Below are positions 9,188-18,175 of a stretch of 64,000 bases of DNA, in pieces. The notes below the pieces were generated by a model. That model ran no database searches. It saw nothing but the letters and a program-made list of their open reading frames with translations, and was not told where the DNA came from. The DNA comes from Pseudomonas mosselii (GTDB taxonomy: Bacteria; Pseudomonadota; Gammaproteobacteria; Pseudomonadales; Pseudomonadaceae). Each line of letters opens with the position of its first letter. Within the stretch, counting starts at the first letter, position 1. The stretch covers positions 4,371,501 to 4,435,500 of the forward strand of contig NZ_CP081966.1 in NCBI RefSeq assembly GCF_019823065.1. The letters are read 5' to 3'. The position numbers and the translations under genes were made by a program.

Positions 9188-10087
9188 TCACCCCGGCCGA
9201 TACTCCCGACACCGCTCCCGCAGTATCTGCGCCAGCAACCGCACCTCGGGACTGTGCCGGTACTCCTCGGGATACCCCATGTACATCGGCACCTCCCGCT
9301 CCCGCTGATGCTGCAGGTTGACCCGCACCAACCGCCCTTGCGCCAGCCCCTGCTGCACCCGATGCTCCGGCAACCAGGCAAAGCCCATCCCCCGCTCGAC
9401 GAAGCTCTCGGCCGCCGCCAGGCTGCTCACCGTCCAGCGCTGCGAGGTCCCCAGCCAGCCACTGTTCTGCGAATTGCGCGTGCCGGAATCGCGGATCACC
9501 ACCTGCCGGTGGTTCTTCATGTCGTCCAGGCTCAACTCCCCCTGCGCCGCGCTCAGCGGGTGGCTGGCCCCCACCACGCAGACCAGCGAGACATTGAGCA
9601 GGAACTCCTGCAGGTAACCGGAAGGCAGGCTGCTGGCGATGCCCAGCTCGACCTTGCCATCCTCCAGCAGCTCGCGGGCCCCGGACAATGCCGTTTCGTA
9701 CAGGCGGATACGGTGATCCTTGTACTCCAGGGCAAACTCCTGCAATGCCTGTTGCAGCAATTCGATGGGGAACAGCACATCCACCGCCAGCGCCTGCTCG
9801 GTAAACAGCCCCGGCTGGTACTGGTTGGCCAGGTGTTCGAGCTTCTGCGCCGCCCCCAGCAGGTGCTTGGCCTGGGGCAGCAGGGCCTTGCCCAGGGAGG
9901 TGAGTACGGCCTTGCGGCCTTCGATGATGAACAGCTCCTGGCCCAGGAGCATTTCCATGCGGTTGACCGAGTGGCTGATGGCCGACTGCGACTTGTACAT
10001 GTGCTCGCCGGCCTGCTGGAAACCGCCGCACTCGACCGTGCAGACGAACGCGCGCCACTGATCGAGACTGATCTTGGAAAACACCAT
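9188..10087 (-). CDS. LysR-family transcriptional regulator
   Basis: 299 residues from the ATG at 10087, preceded by a strong AAGGAGGTG; an upstream in-frame start is weaker. The N-terminal winged helix-turn-helix is clear: SLDQWRAFVCTVECGGFQQAGEHMYKSQSAIS..., with AISHSVNRMEMLLGQELF as recognition helix and wing. The remainder is a LysR effector-binding domain. It is divergent from the HMG-CoA synthase operon with a 576-base AT-rich gap between, the classical layout for a LysR activator of the neighbouring operon. The effector is unknown. Confidence 0.93.
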   Translation of the reverse strand: MVFSKISLDQWRAFVCTVECGGFQQAGEHMYKSQSAISHSVNRMEMLLGQELFIIEGRKAVLTSLGKALLPQAKHLLGAAQKLEHLANQYQPGLFTEQALAVDVLFPIELLQQALQEFALEYKDHRIRLYETALSGARELLEDGKVELGIASSLPSGYLQEFLLNVSLVCVVGASHPLSAAQGELSLDDMKNHRQVVIRDSGTRNSQNSGWLGTSQRWTVSSLAAAESFVERGMGFAWLPEHRVQQGLAQGRLVRVNLQHQREREVPMYMGYPEEYRHSPEVRLLAQILRERCREYRPG

Positions 10088-10370
10088 CACCTCCTTGTGT
10101 ACCCGAAAACCGGGCGACGAATCCTGTGTCCTGCGGCGTTGTACCACAGCTGCGCACGACACATGAAGACCATGCCGCGATGCACGCACTTTTTGTCACT
10201 ATTCGCCCAGGCCACTTCGTGCGACAACAACGTCCCGGACAGTGTCCGGCACTAATGGATGAATAATGGACAAGGAGCGTCCCCCATGCAGAGATGCACA
10301 CGCGATACGGCCTAAACCAACAGCCGGAACAACACGGCAAAGTATGCGGCGATAACGCCATAAAATTTTC

Positions 10371-10395
10371 ATATTAATTTAATTGAAAATTTTAA
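10371..10395. promoter_or_regulatory. AT-rich palindrome in the LysR/HMG-CoA synthase intergenic region
   Basis: TAAAATTTTCA and TGAAAATTTTA are inverted around a short AT spacer within a stretch (10360-10660) much richer in A/T than the surroundings. It is a plausible LysR site or an MvaT/H-NS silencing target. The rest of 10088-10663 shows no gene. Confidence 0.4.
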
Positions 10396-10663
10396 TTGCC
10401 ATATTGTTCAACACCCTCTCCCAAACCTTTATGGAAGCCGCGTGGCAGCACGGGGCCTGCGCCTGCGCGCACTAAAAAACGCATAACTTAATAGCCAAAA
10501 AAACCATGAACAGGCGTCATCAATCCCATCGGAATTATTCGCTTTTTTTGGCAAAAGCTTCAGCCGCAATAATTAAATGGCCAGCAGGGACTGGCACCGG
10601 AACAACAAGACCGGTTGTGTATTTTGGGATTTTTTCAACAGTGAAAAATAATTGGGCATACAC

Positions 10664-11851
10664 ATGAAAATCGGCATTGATGATATTGGGCTGTCTGTAC
10701 CGCAACACTTTTTCGCACTGGAAGAACTTGCCGAACGGCATGGTATCGATCCGCAGAAGTACCTGGTCGGCATCGGCCAGGAGTTCATGGCCGTGCCGGC
10801 CCCTGACGAAGACATCGTGACCCTGGCGGCCAACGCCGCCCTGCCGCTGCTCGATGACGCCACCCGCGCCTCGATCGCCACGGTGATCCTCGCCACCGAG
10901 AGCGGCATCGACCAGTCCAAGGCCGCCGGCCTGTTCGTCCACAGCCTGCTCGGCCTGCGCGCCGACTGCCGCGTGGTGGAGTTCAAGCAGGCCTGCTACG
11001 GCGCCACCGCCGGCTTGCAGATGGCCCGCGCACTGGTCGCCCAGCGTCCTCACGAAAAGGTGCTGGTGATCGCCACCGACATCGCCCGCTACGAGCAGAA
11101 CTCCGAGGGCGAATGCACCCAGGGCGCCGGCGCCGTGGCCATGATCGTGGCCGAGAACCCGCGCCTGCTGGAGCTGCACCCGCACCAGGGCCGCTACAGC
11201 CTGGACGTCTCGGACTTCTGGCGGCCGAACCTGCGCAGCACCGCGCTGGTCGACGGCAAGCTGTCGATCGAGGTCTACCTGGAGTCGCTGCGCAACGCCT
11301 GGCAGAGCTACCGCGCCGACGGCGGCCTGGGCCTGGAAGACATGAGCTTCCTGTGCTTCCACCAGCCGTTCACCAAGATGGCGAAGAAGGCTTTCTCGGT
11401 GTTCGAGGCGATCGAGCCTGAAGCAGCCAAGGCCCTGGGCGAGAAGGCCTACTCCACCAGCCAGCTGTACGGCAAGGCCATCGGCAACTGCTACACCGCC
11501 TCGCTGTACATCGCCCTGCTGTCGCTGCTGGACAACAGCGACGAGGACCTGACCGGGCGCAACATCGGCCTGTTCAGCTACGGTTCGGGCAGCGTCGGCG
11601 AGTTCTTCAGCGCCACCGTGGTGCCGGGCTACCAGGCCCATTCGCGGCGCAAGGCGCATGCGCGCATGCTGGCCAGCCGCACCCGCCTGGGCCATGAGCA
11701 GTACAGCAGCTGGTTCTACGGCGACAACCAACCGGCCGTGGCCGACTACAGCACGCCGTACGTCACCGGCGGCGCGTTCCGCTACGGCGGTTGCGAGGGC
11801 TATCGCCGTCAGTACGAGAGCACCGCCCTGTCCCTGAAGATGGCGAGCTGA
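10664..11851 (+). CDS. Hydroxymethylglutaryl-CoA synthase family enzyme
   Basis: 395 residues from the ATG at 10664 (a TTG at 10652 is in frame but unlikely). The start MKIGIDDIG is typical of bacterial MvaS. The catalytic triad falls at canonical positions: Glu79 (ATESGIDQSK), Cys111 (QACYGATAG) and His233 (CFHQPF). The family condenses acetyl-CoA with acetoacetyl-CoA, or acts on carrier-bound beta-ketones as in polyketide beta-branching. Pseudomonads normally make isoprenoids by the MEP route, and no other mevalonate gene or PKS is in the window, so a role in a specialised pathway is likely. It is the first gene of a tight operon behind an AT-rich promoter region. Confidence 0.92.
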   Translation: MKIGIDDIGLSVPQHFFALEELAERHGIDPQKYLVGIGQEFMAVPAPDEDIVTLAANAALPLLDDATRASIATVILATESGIDQSKAAGLFVHSLLGLRADCRVVEFKQACYGATAGLQMARALVAQRPHEKVLVIATDIARYEQNSEGECTQGAGAVAMIVAENPRLLELHPHQGRYSLDVSDFWRPNLRSTALVDGKLSIEVYLESLRNAWQSYRADGGLGLEDMSFLCFHQPFTKMAKKAFSVFEAIEPEAAKALGEKAYSTSQLYGKAIGNCYTASLYIALLSLLDNSDEDLTGRNIGLFSYGSGSVGEFFSATVVPGYQAHSRRKAHARMLASRTRLGHEQYSSWFYGDNQPAVADYSTPYVTGGAFRYGGCEGYRRQYESTALSLKMAS

Positions 11852-11856
11852 CGACC

Positions 11857-12639
11857 ATGAGCGACGTGCTGCTGAGCTGGCCGCAACCCGCGGTCGCCTG
11901 CCTGACCCTGAACCGTCCGCATGCCGGCAACGCCCTCGACGAGGCCCTGCTCGGGGCCTTGCACGAGCAGCTGCAGGCCCTCGCCGAGCACCCGGGGCTG
12001 CGCGCCCTGGTGCTCGACGGCGCCGGCGAGCACCTGTGCACCGGGGCGGACCTGGAGTGGATGCGCCGCAGCCGCGAGTTCGACCATGCGCGCAACCTGG
12101 AGGACGCCAGCCTGCTGGCCAACGTCCTGCAGCGCCTGGACGATTTCCCGGTGCCGGTGCTGATGCTGGCCCGCGGCGCGGTGTTCGGCGGGGCTTTGGG
12201 CCTGCTGTGCTGCGCCGACCACGTGCTGGCCGCCGAGGATGCGCGGTTCTGCTTCAGCGAGGCGCGCCTGGGCCTGGCCCCGGCCTTGATCAGCCCCTAC
12301 GTGGTGCGCGCCATGGGCGTGCGCCAGGCACGGCGCTACATGCTCTCGGCCGAGGTGTTCGGCGCCGAGGACGCGCTGCGCCTGCAGCTGGTCCACCGCC
12401 TGGTGCCCGCCGCCGAGCTGGCGCAGGCCCGCGACCGCTGGCTGGCCACCCTGCTGCAGACCGGCCCCCAGGCCAGTCGCGAGATCAAGCAGATGCTGGC
12501 GCGCCTGGCAGGCCGCGACCACCTGCTCGACGAGCAGGGTTGCAACCTGCAACTGATCGCCCGCCTGCGCACTTCCAGCGAGGGCCAGCACGGTCTTGCC
12601 GCCTTCTTCGAACGCAGCCGCCCCGACTGGGCGCAATGA
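11857..12639 (+). CDS. Enoyl-CoA hydratase/isomerase, methylglutaconyl-CoA hydratase-like
   Basis: 260 residues from the ATG at 11857, five bases after the HMG-CoA synthase stop. Crotonase fold: oxyanion-hole segment ARGAVFGGALGLLCCADHV and the active-site stretch FCFSEARLGLAPALISPYVV, which closely resembles LiuC/GnyH 3-methylglutaconyl-CoA hydratases of the leucine pathway. Next to an HMG-CoA synthase, the obvious reaction is dehydration of HMG-CoA to 3-methylglutaconyl-CoA (the LiuC reaction in reverse, as in the myxobacterial alternative isovalerate route). That reaction direction is inference; family membership is clear. Confidence 0.88.
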   Translation: MSDVLLSWPQPAVACLTLNRPHAGNALDEALLGALHEQLQALAEHPGLRALVLDGAGEHLCTGADLEWMRRSREFDHARNLEDASLLANVLQRLDDFPVPVLMLARGAVFGGALGLLCCADHVLAAEDARFCFSEARLGLAPALISPYVVRAMGVRQARRYMLSAEVFGAEDALRLQLVHRLVPAAELAQARDRWLATLLQTGPQASREIKQMLARLAGRDHLLDEQGCNLQLIARLRTSSEGQHGLAAFFERSRPDWAQ

Positions 12640-12719
12640 ACCCTGGGTGCGCGGACCACGAAGCCCGCGCCGTTCCGGCGTCGCCGACGACGCCCGACCT
12701 ATGAGAAAAGGATTTTGCC

Positions 12720-14663
12720 ATGTGTGGTTTCATCGGTGTCTACCAGTCCAAACGCAACAGCATCAGCGACCAGTCGATCCTCGACGCCCTGGCCGCCATC
12801 AACCACCGCGGCCCGGACGAGCACAGCCTGTGGCGTGACCCGGGCGAGCGCGCCGTGCTCGGCCACACCCGCCTGAGCATCATCGGCCTGGACAACGGCA
12901 TGCAGCCGATCGTCGCCGACGAAGGCGACCTGGCGGTGATCGTCAACGGCGAGTTCTACGACCACGAGCGCATCCGTGCCGAACTGCAGGCCGAAGGCGC
13001 GATCTTCAAGACCGCCTCGGACAGCGAAATCGCCCTGCACCTGTACCGCCGCTCCGGCATGGCCGGGCTCAAGGAGCTGCGCGGCGAGTTCGCCATGGTC
13101 CTGTTCGACCGCCGTCGCCGCCTGATGCTGGCGGTGCGCGACCGCCTGGGCATCAAGCCGCTGTTCTACACCCAGCATGAAGGCAACTGGTACTTCGCCT
13201 CCGAGATCAAGGCCCTGCTGGCCGCCGGCGTCAACCCGACCTGGGACGAGAACGCCTACGCCAGTCGCGCCTTCTACCTGCGCGACCACACCCTGTTCGA
13301 AGGCGTGCGCAGCGTACAGCCGGGCTGCTGGGTGATGGTCGACCACGGCGGCCTGCACAGCGGCCGCTACTGGGACATGGAATTCGCCCGCCGCGACACC
13401 CCGGCGCCGAGCGACGAGGCCGGCATGATCGAATCCGTGCGCGCCGCCATCGAAGAAGCGGTGCGCCTGCGCCTGCGCGCCGACGTGCCGATGGGCGTGT
13501 ACCTGAGCGGCGGCATCGACTCCTCGGCGATGCTGGGCATGGCCACCGCCCTCAAGGGCGAGCCGCTGGACGCCTTCAACCTGTCGTTCACCGACATGGA
13601 CGACTACGACGAGAACCGTTTCGCGCGCATGGCCGCCGAGCACAACGGCGCGCGCTTCCACACCATCGAGATCACCCAGGACGACCTGGCGGACAACTTC
13701 GAGCAGGCCGTGTGGCACAACGAGACGCCGTTCTTCAATGCCCACGGCGTGGCCAAGTACATCCTCAGCAAGGAAGTGCGCAAGGCCGGCCTGAAGGTGG
13801 TGCTGACCGGCGAAGGCGCCGACGAAGTGTTCGCCGGCTACCCGCACTTCCGCCGCGACATGCTGCTGTACAACAACGAACAACAAGACCCGAAAGTCAT
13901 CGACCTGCTGCGCCAGCGCATCCAGGCCAACGAGCAGGGCTACACCAACGCGCACATGCCCCACGACATCCACTGGATGGTCGACCAGCTCAAGCACGGC
14001 GTGTCGTGGCTGGACAACCAGGCCGGCTGGTTCAAGGCCCTGGAGAGCCTGTACCGCGGTGACTTCCGCGACCACTTCACCGGTGTCGACCCGTATCGCC
14101 AGTTCTTCGACCGCCTCGACCACGGCAAGCTCGCCGACCGCGACCCGGTGCACAACTCCATGTACCTGTGGGCCAAGTCGTACCTGCCGAACTTCGTCCT
14201 CACCACCCTGGGCGACCGCATGGAGATGGCCAACAGCATCGAAGGCCGCGTGCCGCTGCTCGACCACCACGTGGTCGAACTGGCCTGCCAACTGCCGGTG
14301 TGGATGAAGGTGCGCGGCGCCACCGAGAAGTACGTGTTCCGCGAAGCCATGCGCCCTTACCTGCCCAAGGCCCTGTACGAGCGCAAGAAGCACTACTTCC
14401 GCGCCCCGCCGGCCACCCTGCAGCAGCAAGGCCGCCTGTGGCAACTGGTGCAGGACACCCTGCACAGCCGTGACCTGGACGCCCTGCCGTTCTTCGACGC
14501 GGCCAAGGTCCGCACCCTGCTCAAGCAGCTGCCGACCCTCAGCGCCCAGGAACAGGGCCTGCTCGACCCGATGCTGATGGAGCTGACCAGCCTGTGCCTG
14601 CTGCAACGCCGCTACCGCATGAGTGGCCAGAGCTGGAACACCTTGAACGAGGTGGCCGCATGA
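12720..14663 (+). CDS. Asparagine-synthetase-like glutamine amidotransferase
   Basis: 647 residues. After Met, Cys2 (CGFIGVYQ) is the N-terminal nucleophile of class II glutamine amidotransferases. INHRGPDEHS and the glutamine-pocket residues follow. The C-terminal synthetase domain has the PPi loop SGGIDSSAML near residue 262 and a conserved GEGADEVFAGYPHFR. Such enzymes activate a carboxylate as acyl-AMP and amidate it. Homologues outside asparagine synthesis amidate pathway acids, for example in glutarimide polyketide or tetracycline assembly. Location between CoA-ester enzymes and a monooxygenase suggests amide formation on an HMG-derived acid (inference). An 80-base gap precedes it; GAAAAGGA forms the ribosome site. 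Its stop overlaps the next start. Confidence 0.9.
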   Translation: MCGFIGVYQSKRNSISDQSILDALAAINHRGPDEHSLWRDPGERAVLGHTRLSIIGLDNGMQPIVADEGDLAVIVNGEFYDHERIRAELQAEGAIFKTASDSEIALHLYRRSGMAGLKELRGEFAMVLFDRRRRLMLAVRDRLGIKPLFYTQHEGNWYFASEIKALLAAGVNPTWDENAYASRAFYLRDHTLFEGVRSVQPGCWVMVDHGGLHSGRYWDMEFARRDTPAPSDEAGMIESVRAAIEEAVRLRLRADVPMGVYLSGGIDSSAMLGMATALKGEPLDAFNLSFTDMDDYDENRFARMAAEHNGARFHTIEITQDDLADNFEQAVWHNETPFFNAHGVAKYILSKEVRKAGLKVVLTGEGADEVFAGYPHFRRDMLLYNNEQQDPKVIDLLRQRIQANEQGYTNAHMPHDIHWMVDQLKHGVSWLDNQAGWFKALESLYRGDFRDHFTGVDPYRQFFDRLDHGKLADRDPVHNSMYLWAKSYLPNFVLTTLGDRMEMANSIEGRVPLLDHHVVELACQLPVWMKVRGATEKYVFREAMRPYLPKALYERKKHYFRAPPATLQQQGRLWQLVQDTLHSRDLDALPFFDAAKVRTLLKQLPTLSAQEQGLLDPMLMELTSLCLLQRRYRMSGQSWNTLNEVAA

Positions 14664-15784
14664 AGATCGCGATCATCGGCGCCGGCCTCAATGGCTTGGC
14701 CTGCGCCCTGATTCTCAAGCGCTTCGGCCTCGAGGCCACGGTGTACGAGCGGGCCAATGGCCCGCGCGACTCGGGCACCGGTATCTACGTCTGGCCCCAG
14801 GGCGTGCAGGTGCTGCGCTTCCTGTTCAACGACACCGGGTTCATCGGCCGCGGCAAGGCCATCGAGTTCCTCGACACCCATGGCCGCGACGGTCGCCTGA
14901 TCCACAGCCAGCCGGTGCGCCCGGACGGCCTGGGGATCCCGGCGCCGGCGGTGATGTTCCCGCGTCCCGAGCTGTTCGGCCTGCTGCGCGAACGCCTGGC
15001 CCCCGGGCAGATCCGCTACCAGATGGGCTGCGAGAAGGTGGAGAAGGTCGGTGAACAGGCACGGGTCACCTTCAGCAATGGCGAACAGGAAGACTTCGAC
15101 CTGGTGATCGGCAGCGACGGCGTCGGTTCCACCGTGCGCCAGTGCCTGGAACCGGGCCTGACGCCCTACGACACGGGCCTGGTGGCCAGCCGCGGCATGG
15201 TCGAGTTCGACTCGCCGCTGCTGCTGCCCGACCGTTGCCAGATCTTCGCCTCGGAGTTCTCGCGGGTGGTCACCTACCCGCTGGCGGCCGACCGCCCGTA
15301 CCGCTACTGGTTCGCCGCCTACCAGCACCGCAACCAGCCGCTGCTCGACCGCGACGGCCTGGTGCGGCTGTTCGCCGACCTGCCGCCGGATGTGGTGCGG
15401 ATGATGGAGGCCACCGAGCACGAGCAGATCCTCACCCACAAGATGATGGCGCTGACCGGCGCCGGCTGCTGGCAGAACGGCCGCGTGGTGATGCTTGGCG
15501 ACAGCATCCACGCCATGCTGCCGACCCTCGGCTACGGCCTGACCCTGGGCCTGGAGAACGCCTTCATGCTCGCCCAGGCCCTGGTCGGCTGCTGCGACGA
15601 GCGCCTCGACAGCGCCCTGCAGCGCTACGAGATCCGCGCCGCCGAGCGCTCGCGGGTGATGCTGGAAGTGATGCGCGACATGACCGACCTGTACTACTTC
15701 GAGGAGGACAGCGCCATGACCTCCTCGCGGATCCGGCCGATCGTCGAGCGCTTCCACGACCTGGCCCTGACCACGGTGTTCTGA
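14660..15784 (+). CDS. FAD-dependent aromatic-hydroxylase-type monooxygenase
   Basis: 374 residues from the ATG at 14660 (ATGA overlap with the amidotransferase stop). Group A flavoprotein monooxygenase signatures: GAGLNGLACALIL (dinucleotide fold, residues 8-20), DLVIGSDGVGSTVR (DG motif), and VMLGDSIHAMLPTLGYGLTLGLENA (GD motif). Relatives include 3-hydroxybenzoate 6-hydroxylase, 2,6-dihydroxypyridine 3-monooxygenase and urate hydroxylase, which hydroxylate electron-rich rings with NAD(P)H and O2. An aromatic or enol intermediate is therefore expected in the pathway. Substrate unknown. Confidence 0.9.
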   Translation: MKIAIIGAGLNGLACALILKRFGLEATVYERANGPRDSGTGIYVWPQGVQVLRFLFNDTGFIGRGKAIEFLDTHGRDGRLIHSQPVRPDGLGIPAPAVMFPRPELFGLLRERLAPGQIRYQMGCEKVEKVGEQARVTFSNGEQEDFDLVIGSDGVGSTVRQCLEPGLTPYDTGLVASRGMVEFDSPLLLPDRCQIFASEFSRVVTYPLAADRPYRYWFAAYQHRNQPLLDRDGLVRLFADLPPDVVRMMEATEHEQILTHKMMALTGAGCWQNGRVVMLGDSIHAMLPTLGYGLTLGLENAFMLAQALVGCCDERLDSALQRYEIRAAERSRVMLEVMRDMTDLYYFEEDSAMTSSRIRPIVERFHDLALTTVF

Positions 15785-15794
15785 GGAGATCGCC

Positions 15795-16871
15795 ATGAGT
15801 GAAGCATACCGCCAGCGCCTGCAGGCCTTCGTCAGCGAGCGCATCACGCCGAACGTGGCGGCCTGGGAGCAGCTCGGCGCCTACCCGGCCACGCTCAACC
15901 GCGAGGCCGGCGCCGCCGGCCTGCTCGGCCTGGGCCACGACCACCGCCAGTTGCCGGACGACCCGCGGGCCGTGGCGGTGCTGATCGAGGAGCTGACCCG
16001 CAGCGGCGCCCAGGGCATCACCATGGGCCTGGGCTCGCACTTCGTCAGCCTCAAGGCAGTGCAGGCCACCGGCCACCCGATCGTCCACGACCTGGTGCCG
16101 GCGGTGCTCGACGGCCGCCAGAGCATCGCCCTGGCGATCACCGAGCGCCAGGCCGGCTCCGACCTGCGCGCCCTGGAGTGCCGGGCCACGCGCCAGGCCG
16201 ATGGCTACCGGCTGAACGGGCACAAGGCGTTCATCTGCAACGCCACCCGTGCCGACTGGCTGCTGATGGTCGGCCACTGCGAGGACGGCCTGGCGCTATT
16301 CCTGGTCGAAGGCTCCGCCGCCGGCATCCGCCACACCCCGCGCCAGGCCCTGGGCTGGCGCTGCCTGCCGCTGGCCGACCTGGAGCTTGTCGACGTGCCA
16401 GCGCTGCGCCTGACCGGCAAGGGCGGCGTCGGCCGCCTGCTGCAGGCCAGCCTGCAGCAGGAGCGGCTGAACCTGGCGGTAATGGCCATCACCAGCGCCG
16501 ACATGGCCCTGCAGGCCGCCATCGACTGGTGCAAGAGCCGCCAGGTCGGCGGCAAGCCGCTGTTCGACAAGTCGGTGATCCGCCAGCGCCTGGCCGAGCA
16601 CTACGCGCAGCTGACGGTCAGCCGCCAGTTCGTCGACACCTGCGTGGCCCGCCAGGCCGAAGGCACCCTGGACGCGCACCAGGTGGCCATCGCCAAGAAC
16701 AGCGCCGTGCAGACCCTGGAAACCCTGGCCCGCGACGCCGTGCAGTTGCATGGCGCCCACGGCTGCGTCGAGCCCTCGCTGGTCGAACGCATCCACCGCG
16801 ACGCCCGCCTGCTGGCCATCGGCGGCGGCACCCACGAAATCATGCTGGAAATCATTGCCCGGCACCTGTGA
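15795..16871 (+). CDS. Acyl-CoA dehydrogenase family flavoprotein
   Basis: 358 residues, somewhat shorter than typical 380-residue ACADs, with a GAGGAG ribosome site. The beta-domain motif ALAITERQAGSDLRAL is the FAD/substrate signature (usually A.TEP.AGSD). The C-terminal helix bundle carries QLHGAHGCVEP and IGGGTHEIMLEI, where Glu of THEI matches the usual catalytic Glu position of the Y-G-T-E-I region. The family makes an alpha,beta double bond in an acyl thioester with an electron-transfer partner. Its place after the monooxygenase suggests it desaturates the HMG-derived acyl intermediate (inference). Confidence 0.88.
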   Translation: MSEAYRQRLQAFVSERITPNVAAWEQLGAYPATLNREAGAAGLLGLGHDHRQLPDDPRAVAVLIEELTRSGAQGITMGLGSHFVSLKAVQATGHPIVHDLVPAVLDGRQSIALAITERQAGSDLRALECRATRQADGYRLNGHKAFICNATRADWLLMVGHCEDGLALFLVEGSAAGIRHTPRQALGWRCLPLADLELVDVPALRLTGKGGVGRLLQASLQQERLNLAVMAITSADMALQAAIDWCKSRQVGGKPLFDKSVIRQRLAEHYAQLTVSRQFVDTCVARQAEGTLDAHQVAIAKNSAVQTLETLARDAVQLHGAHGCVEPSLVERIHRDARLLAIGGGTHEIMLEIIARHL

Positions 16872-16882
16872 AGGATCACACC

Positions 16883-17320
16883 ATGAGCACCATCAGCGAC
16901 CACGCCGCCGCGCACTCGCGCGCGCTGCTCGAACACGCCTACCAGCGCTACTGCGGGCTGGAAATGCTGGAACAGTCCCCCGGCCAGTGCACCTGCCGGC
17001 TGACCGTCACCGATGCCATCGACAACCTGAGCCAGACCCTGCACGGCGGGGTGATCTACTCGATGCTCGACGTCACCAGCATGCTCGCCACCCTGCCCCT
17101 GCTGGGGCCGGACGAGTACGCCCTGACCAACAGTTTCAACACCCTGCTGCTGTCGGCCACGCCGCGCGACACCGAGGTGTTGTTCCACGCCAAGGTGATC
17201 CGCGACGGCCGCAACCTGATGTTCACCCAGGCCGAGGCCTGGCGGGTCAACGCCGACGGCAGCCAGACACGCATCGCCAGCGCGCAGCTGAGCAAGTTCA
17301 GGCTCAAGCGCGAGTGGTAA
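16883..17320 (+). CDS. PaaI-type hotdog thioesterase
   Basis: 145 residues from the ATG at 16883, 11 bases after the dehydrogenase stop, with AAGGA upstream. Hotdog-fold signature LHGGVIYSMLDVTSMLATLPL (HGG followed by an Asp on the central helix) as in PaaI/YbgC-like acyl-CoA thioesterases. It would release the product from CoA, and so looks like the last step of the operon. A REP palindrome follows and may mark the operon end. Confidence 0.85.
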   Translation: MSTISDHAAAHSRALLEHAYQRYCGLEMLEQSPGQCTCRLTVTDAIDNLSQTLHGGVIYSMLDVTSMLATLPLLGPDEYALTNSFNTLLLSATPRDTEVLFHAKVIRDGRNLMFTQAEAWRVNADGSQTRIASAQLSKFRLKREW

Positions 17321-17345
17321 TGGCGTAATCACCCATCACGTTCAT

Positions 17346-17396
17346 CGCGGGGCAAGCCCGCTCCCACGCGAATTGTGGGAGCAGGCTTGCCCCGCG
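17346..17396. repeat. REP-like palindrome
   Basis: CGCGGGGCAAGC...GCTTGCCCCGCG with GCTCCCAC/GTGGGAGC inner arms: a standard P. putida group REP hairpin between the thioesterase and azoreductase genes. It separates the two likely transcription units. Confidence 0.8.
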
Positions 17397-17526
17397 CTCG
17401 TTCCAGCCCAGAGCCCCTGGCGATACATGACAACCTTAAGGGTAATACCCTGATTATCTGCGCTTTTCACTCCCGCCCGATTGCTCAAGACTGGCTATCA
17501 CACACATCACAGAAAGGATTCGCGCA

Positions 17527-18174
17527 ATGAATCACAAGGTCCTGGTCATCCGCTCCTCGATCAAGTCCGATGGCGGCTTCTCCGGCCAACTGGTGGACAA
17601 CTTCCTCAAGCAGCTCAAAGAGGTCAACCCCGAAGCGTCGGTGGCGGTACGCGACCTGCACGCCCAGCCTATCCCGCACCTCAATGCGGTGACCATGGAC
17701 GCCCTGTTCGGCGGTGACGCCAGCAGCATCGAGGCGGCCGCGGCGCTGAAGCTGTCCAACGAACTGATCGAAGAGATCCAGGAAGCCGACCGCGTGGTGA
17801 TCGGCCTGCCACGCTACAACTTCGGCGCACCGTCGATCCTGCACACCTGGGTCGACTACATCGTGCGCGGCGGCGTCACCTTCACCTACGTCGACGGCGC
17901 CCCGGTCGGGCTGCTCGACGACAAGCCGGTGCACGTGCTCAACGCCAGCGGTGGCATCTACAGCCAGGGCACCGACACCCTGGCTGGCTGGCTGTCACAG
18001 ACCCTGGGCTTCGTCGGCCTGAACAGCGTCGAGTTCATCTACGCCGAAGGCCTGGGCATGGGCGAAGAGAGCCTGGCCGCAGGCCTGGCCGCCGCCAACC
18101 TGAAGATCCAGCACAGCATCGCCGCCCTCGGCGAACGCCCATGCCCAAGCCTGGCCACCGCCGTAGGAAGGTAA
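17527..18174 (+). CDS. azoR: FMN-dependent NADH-azoreductase / quinone reductase
   Basis: 215 residues. Flavodoxin-like fold of the AzoR/AcpD family: IRSSIKSDGGFSGQLV (phosphate loop), GLPRYNFGAPSILHTWVDYIVRGG (FMN isoalloxazine loop; family consensus PMYNF.IP..LK.W.D...R.G.TF), and ASGGIYSQGTD. It reduces quinones and azo dyes by two-electron transfer, in the cytosol. AAAGGA precedes the start. One base separates its stop from the next gene, so the two form a pair. Together they suggest detoxification of a quinone, possibly the upstream pathway's product (inference). Confidence 0.9.
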   Translation: MNHKVLVIRSSIKSDGGFSGQLVDNFLKQLKEVNPEASVAVRDLHAQPIPHLNAVTMDALFGGDASSIEAAAALKLSNELIEEIQEADRVVIGLPRYNFGAPSILHTWVDYIVRGGVTFTYVDGAPVGLLDDKPVHVLNASGGIYSQGTDTLAGWLSQTLGFVGLNSVEFIYAEGLGMGEESLAAGLAAANLKIQHSIAALGERPCPSLATAVGR

Positions 18175-18175
18175 G

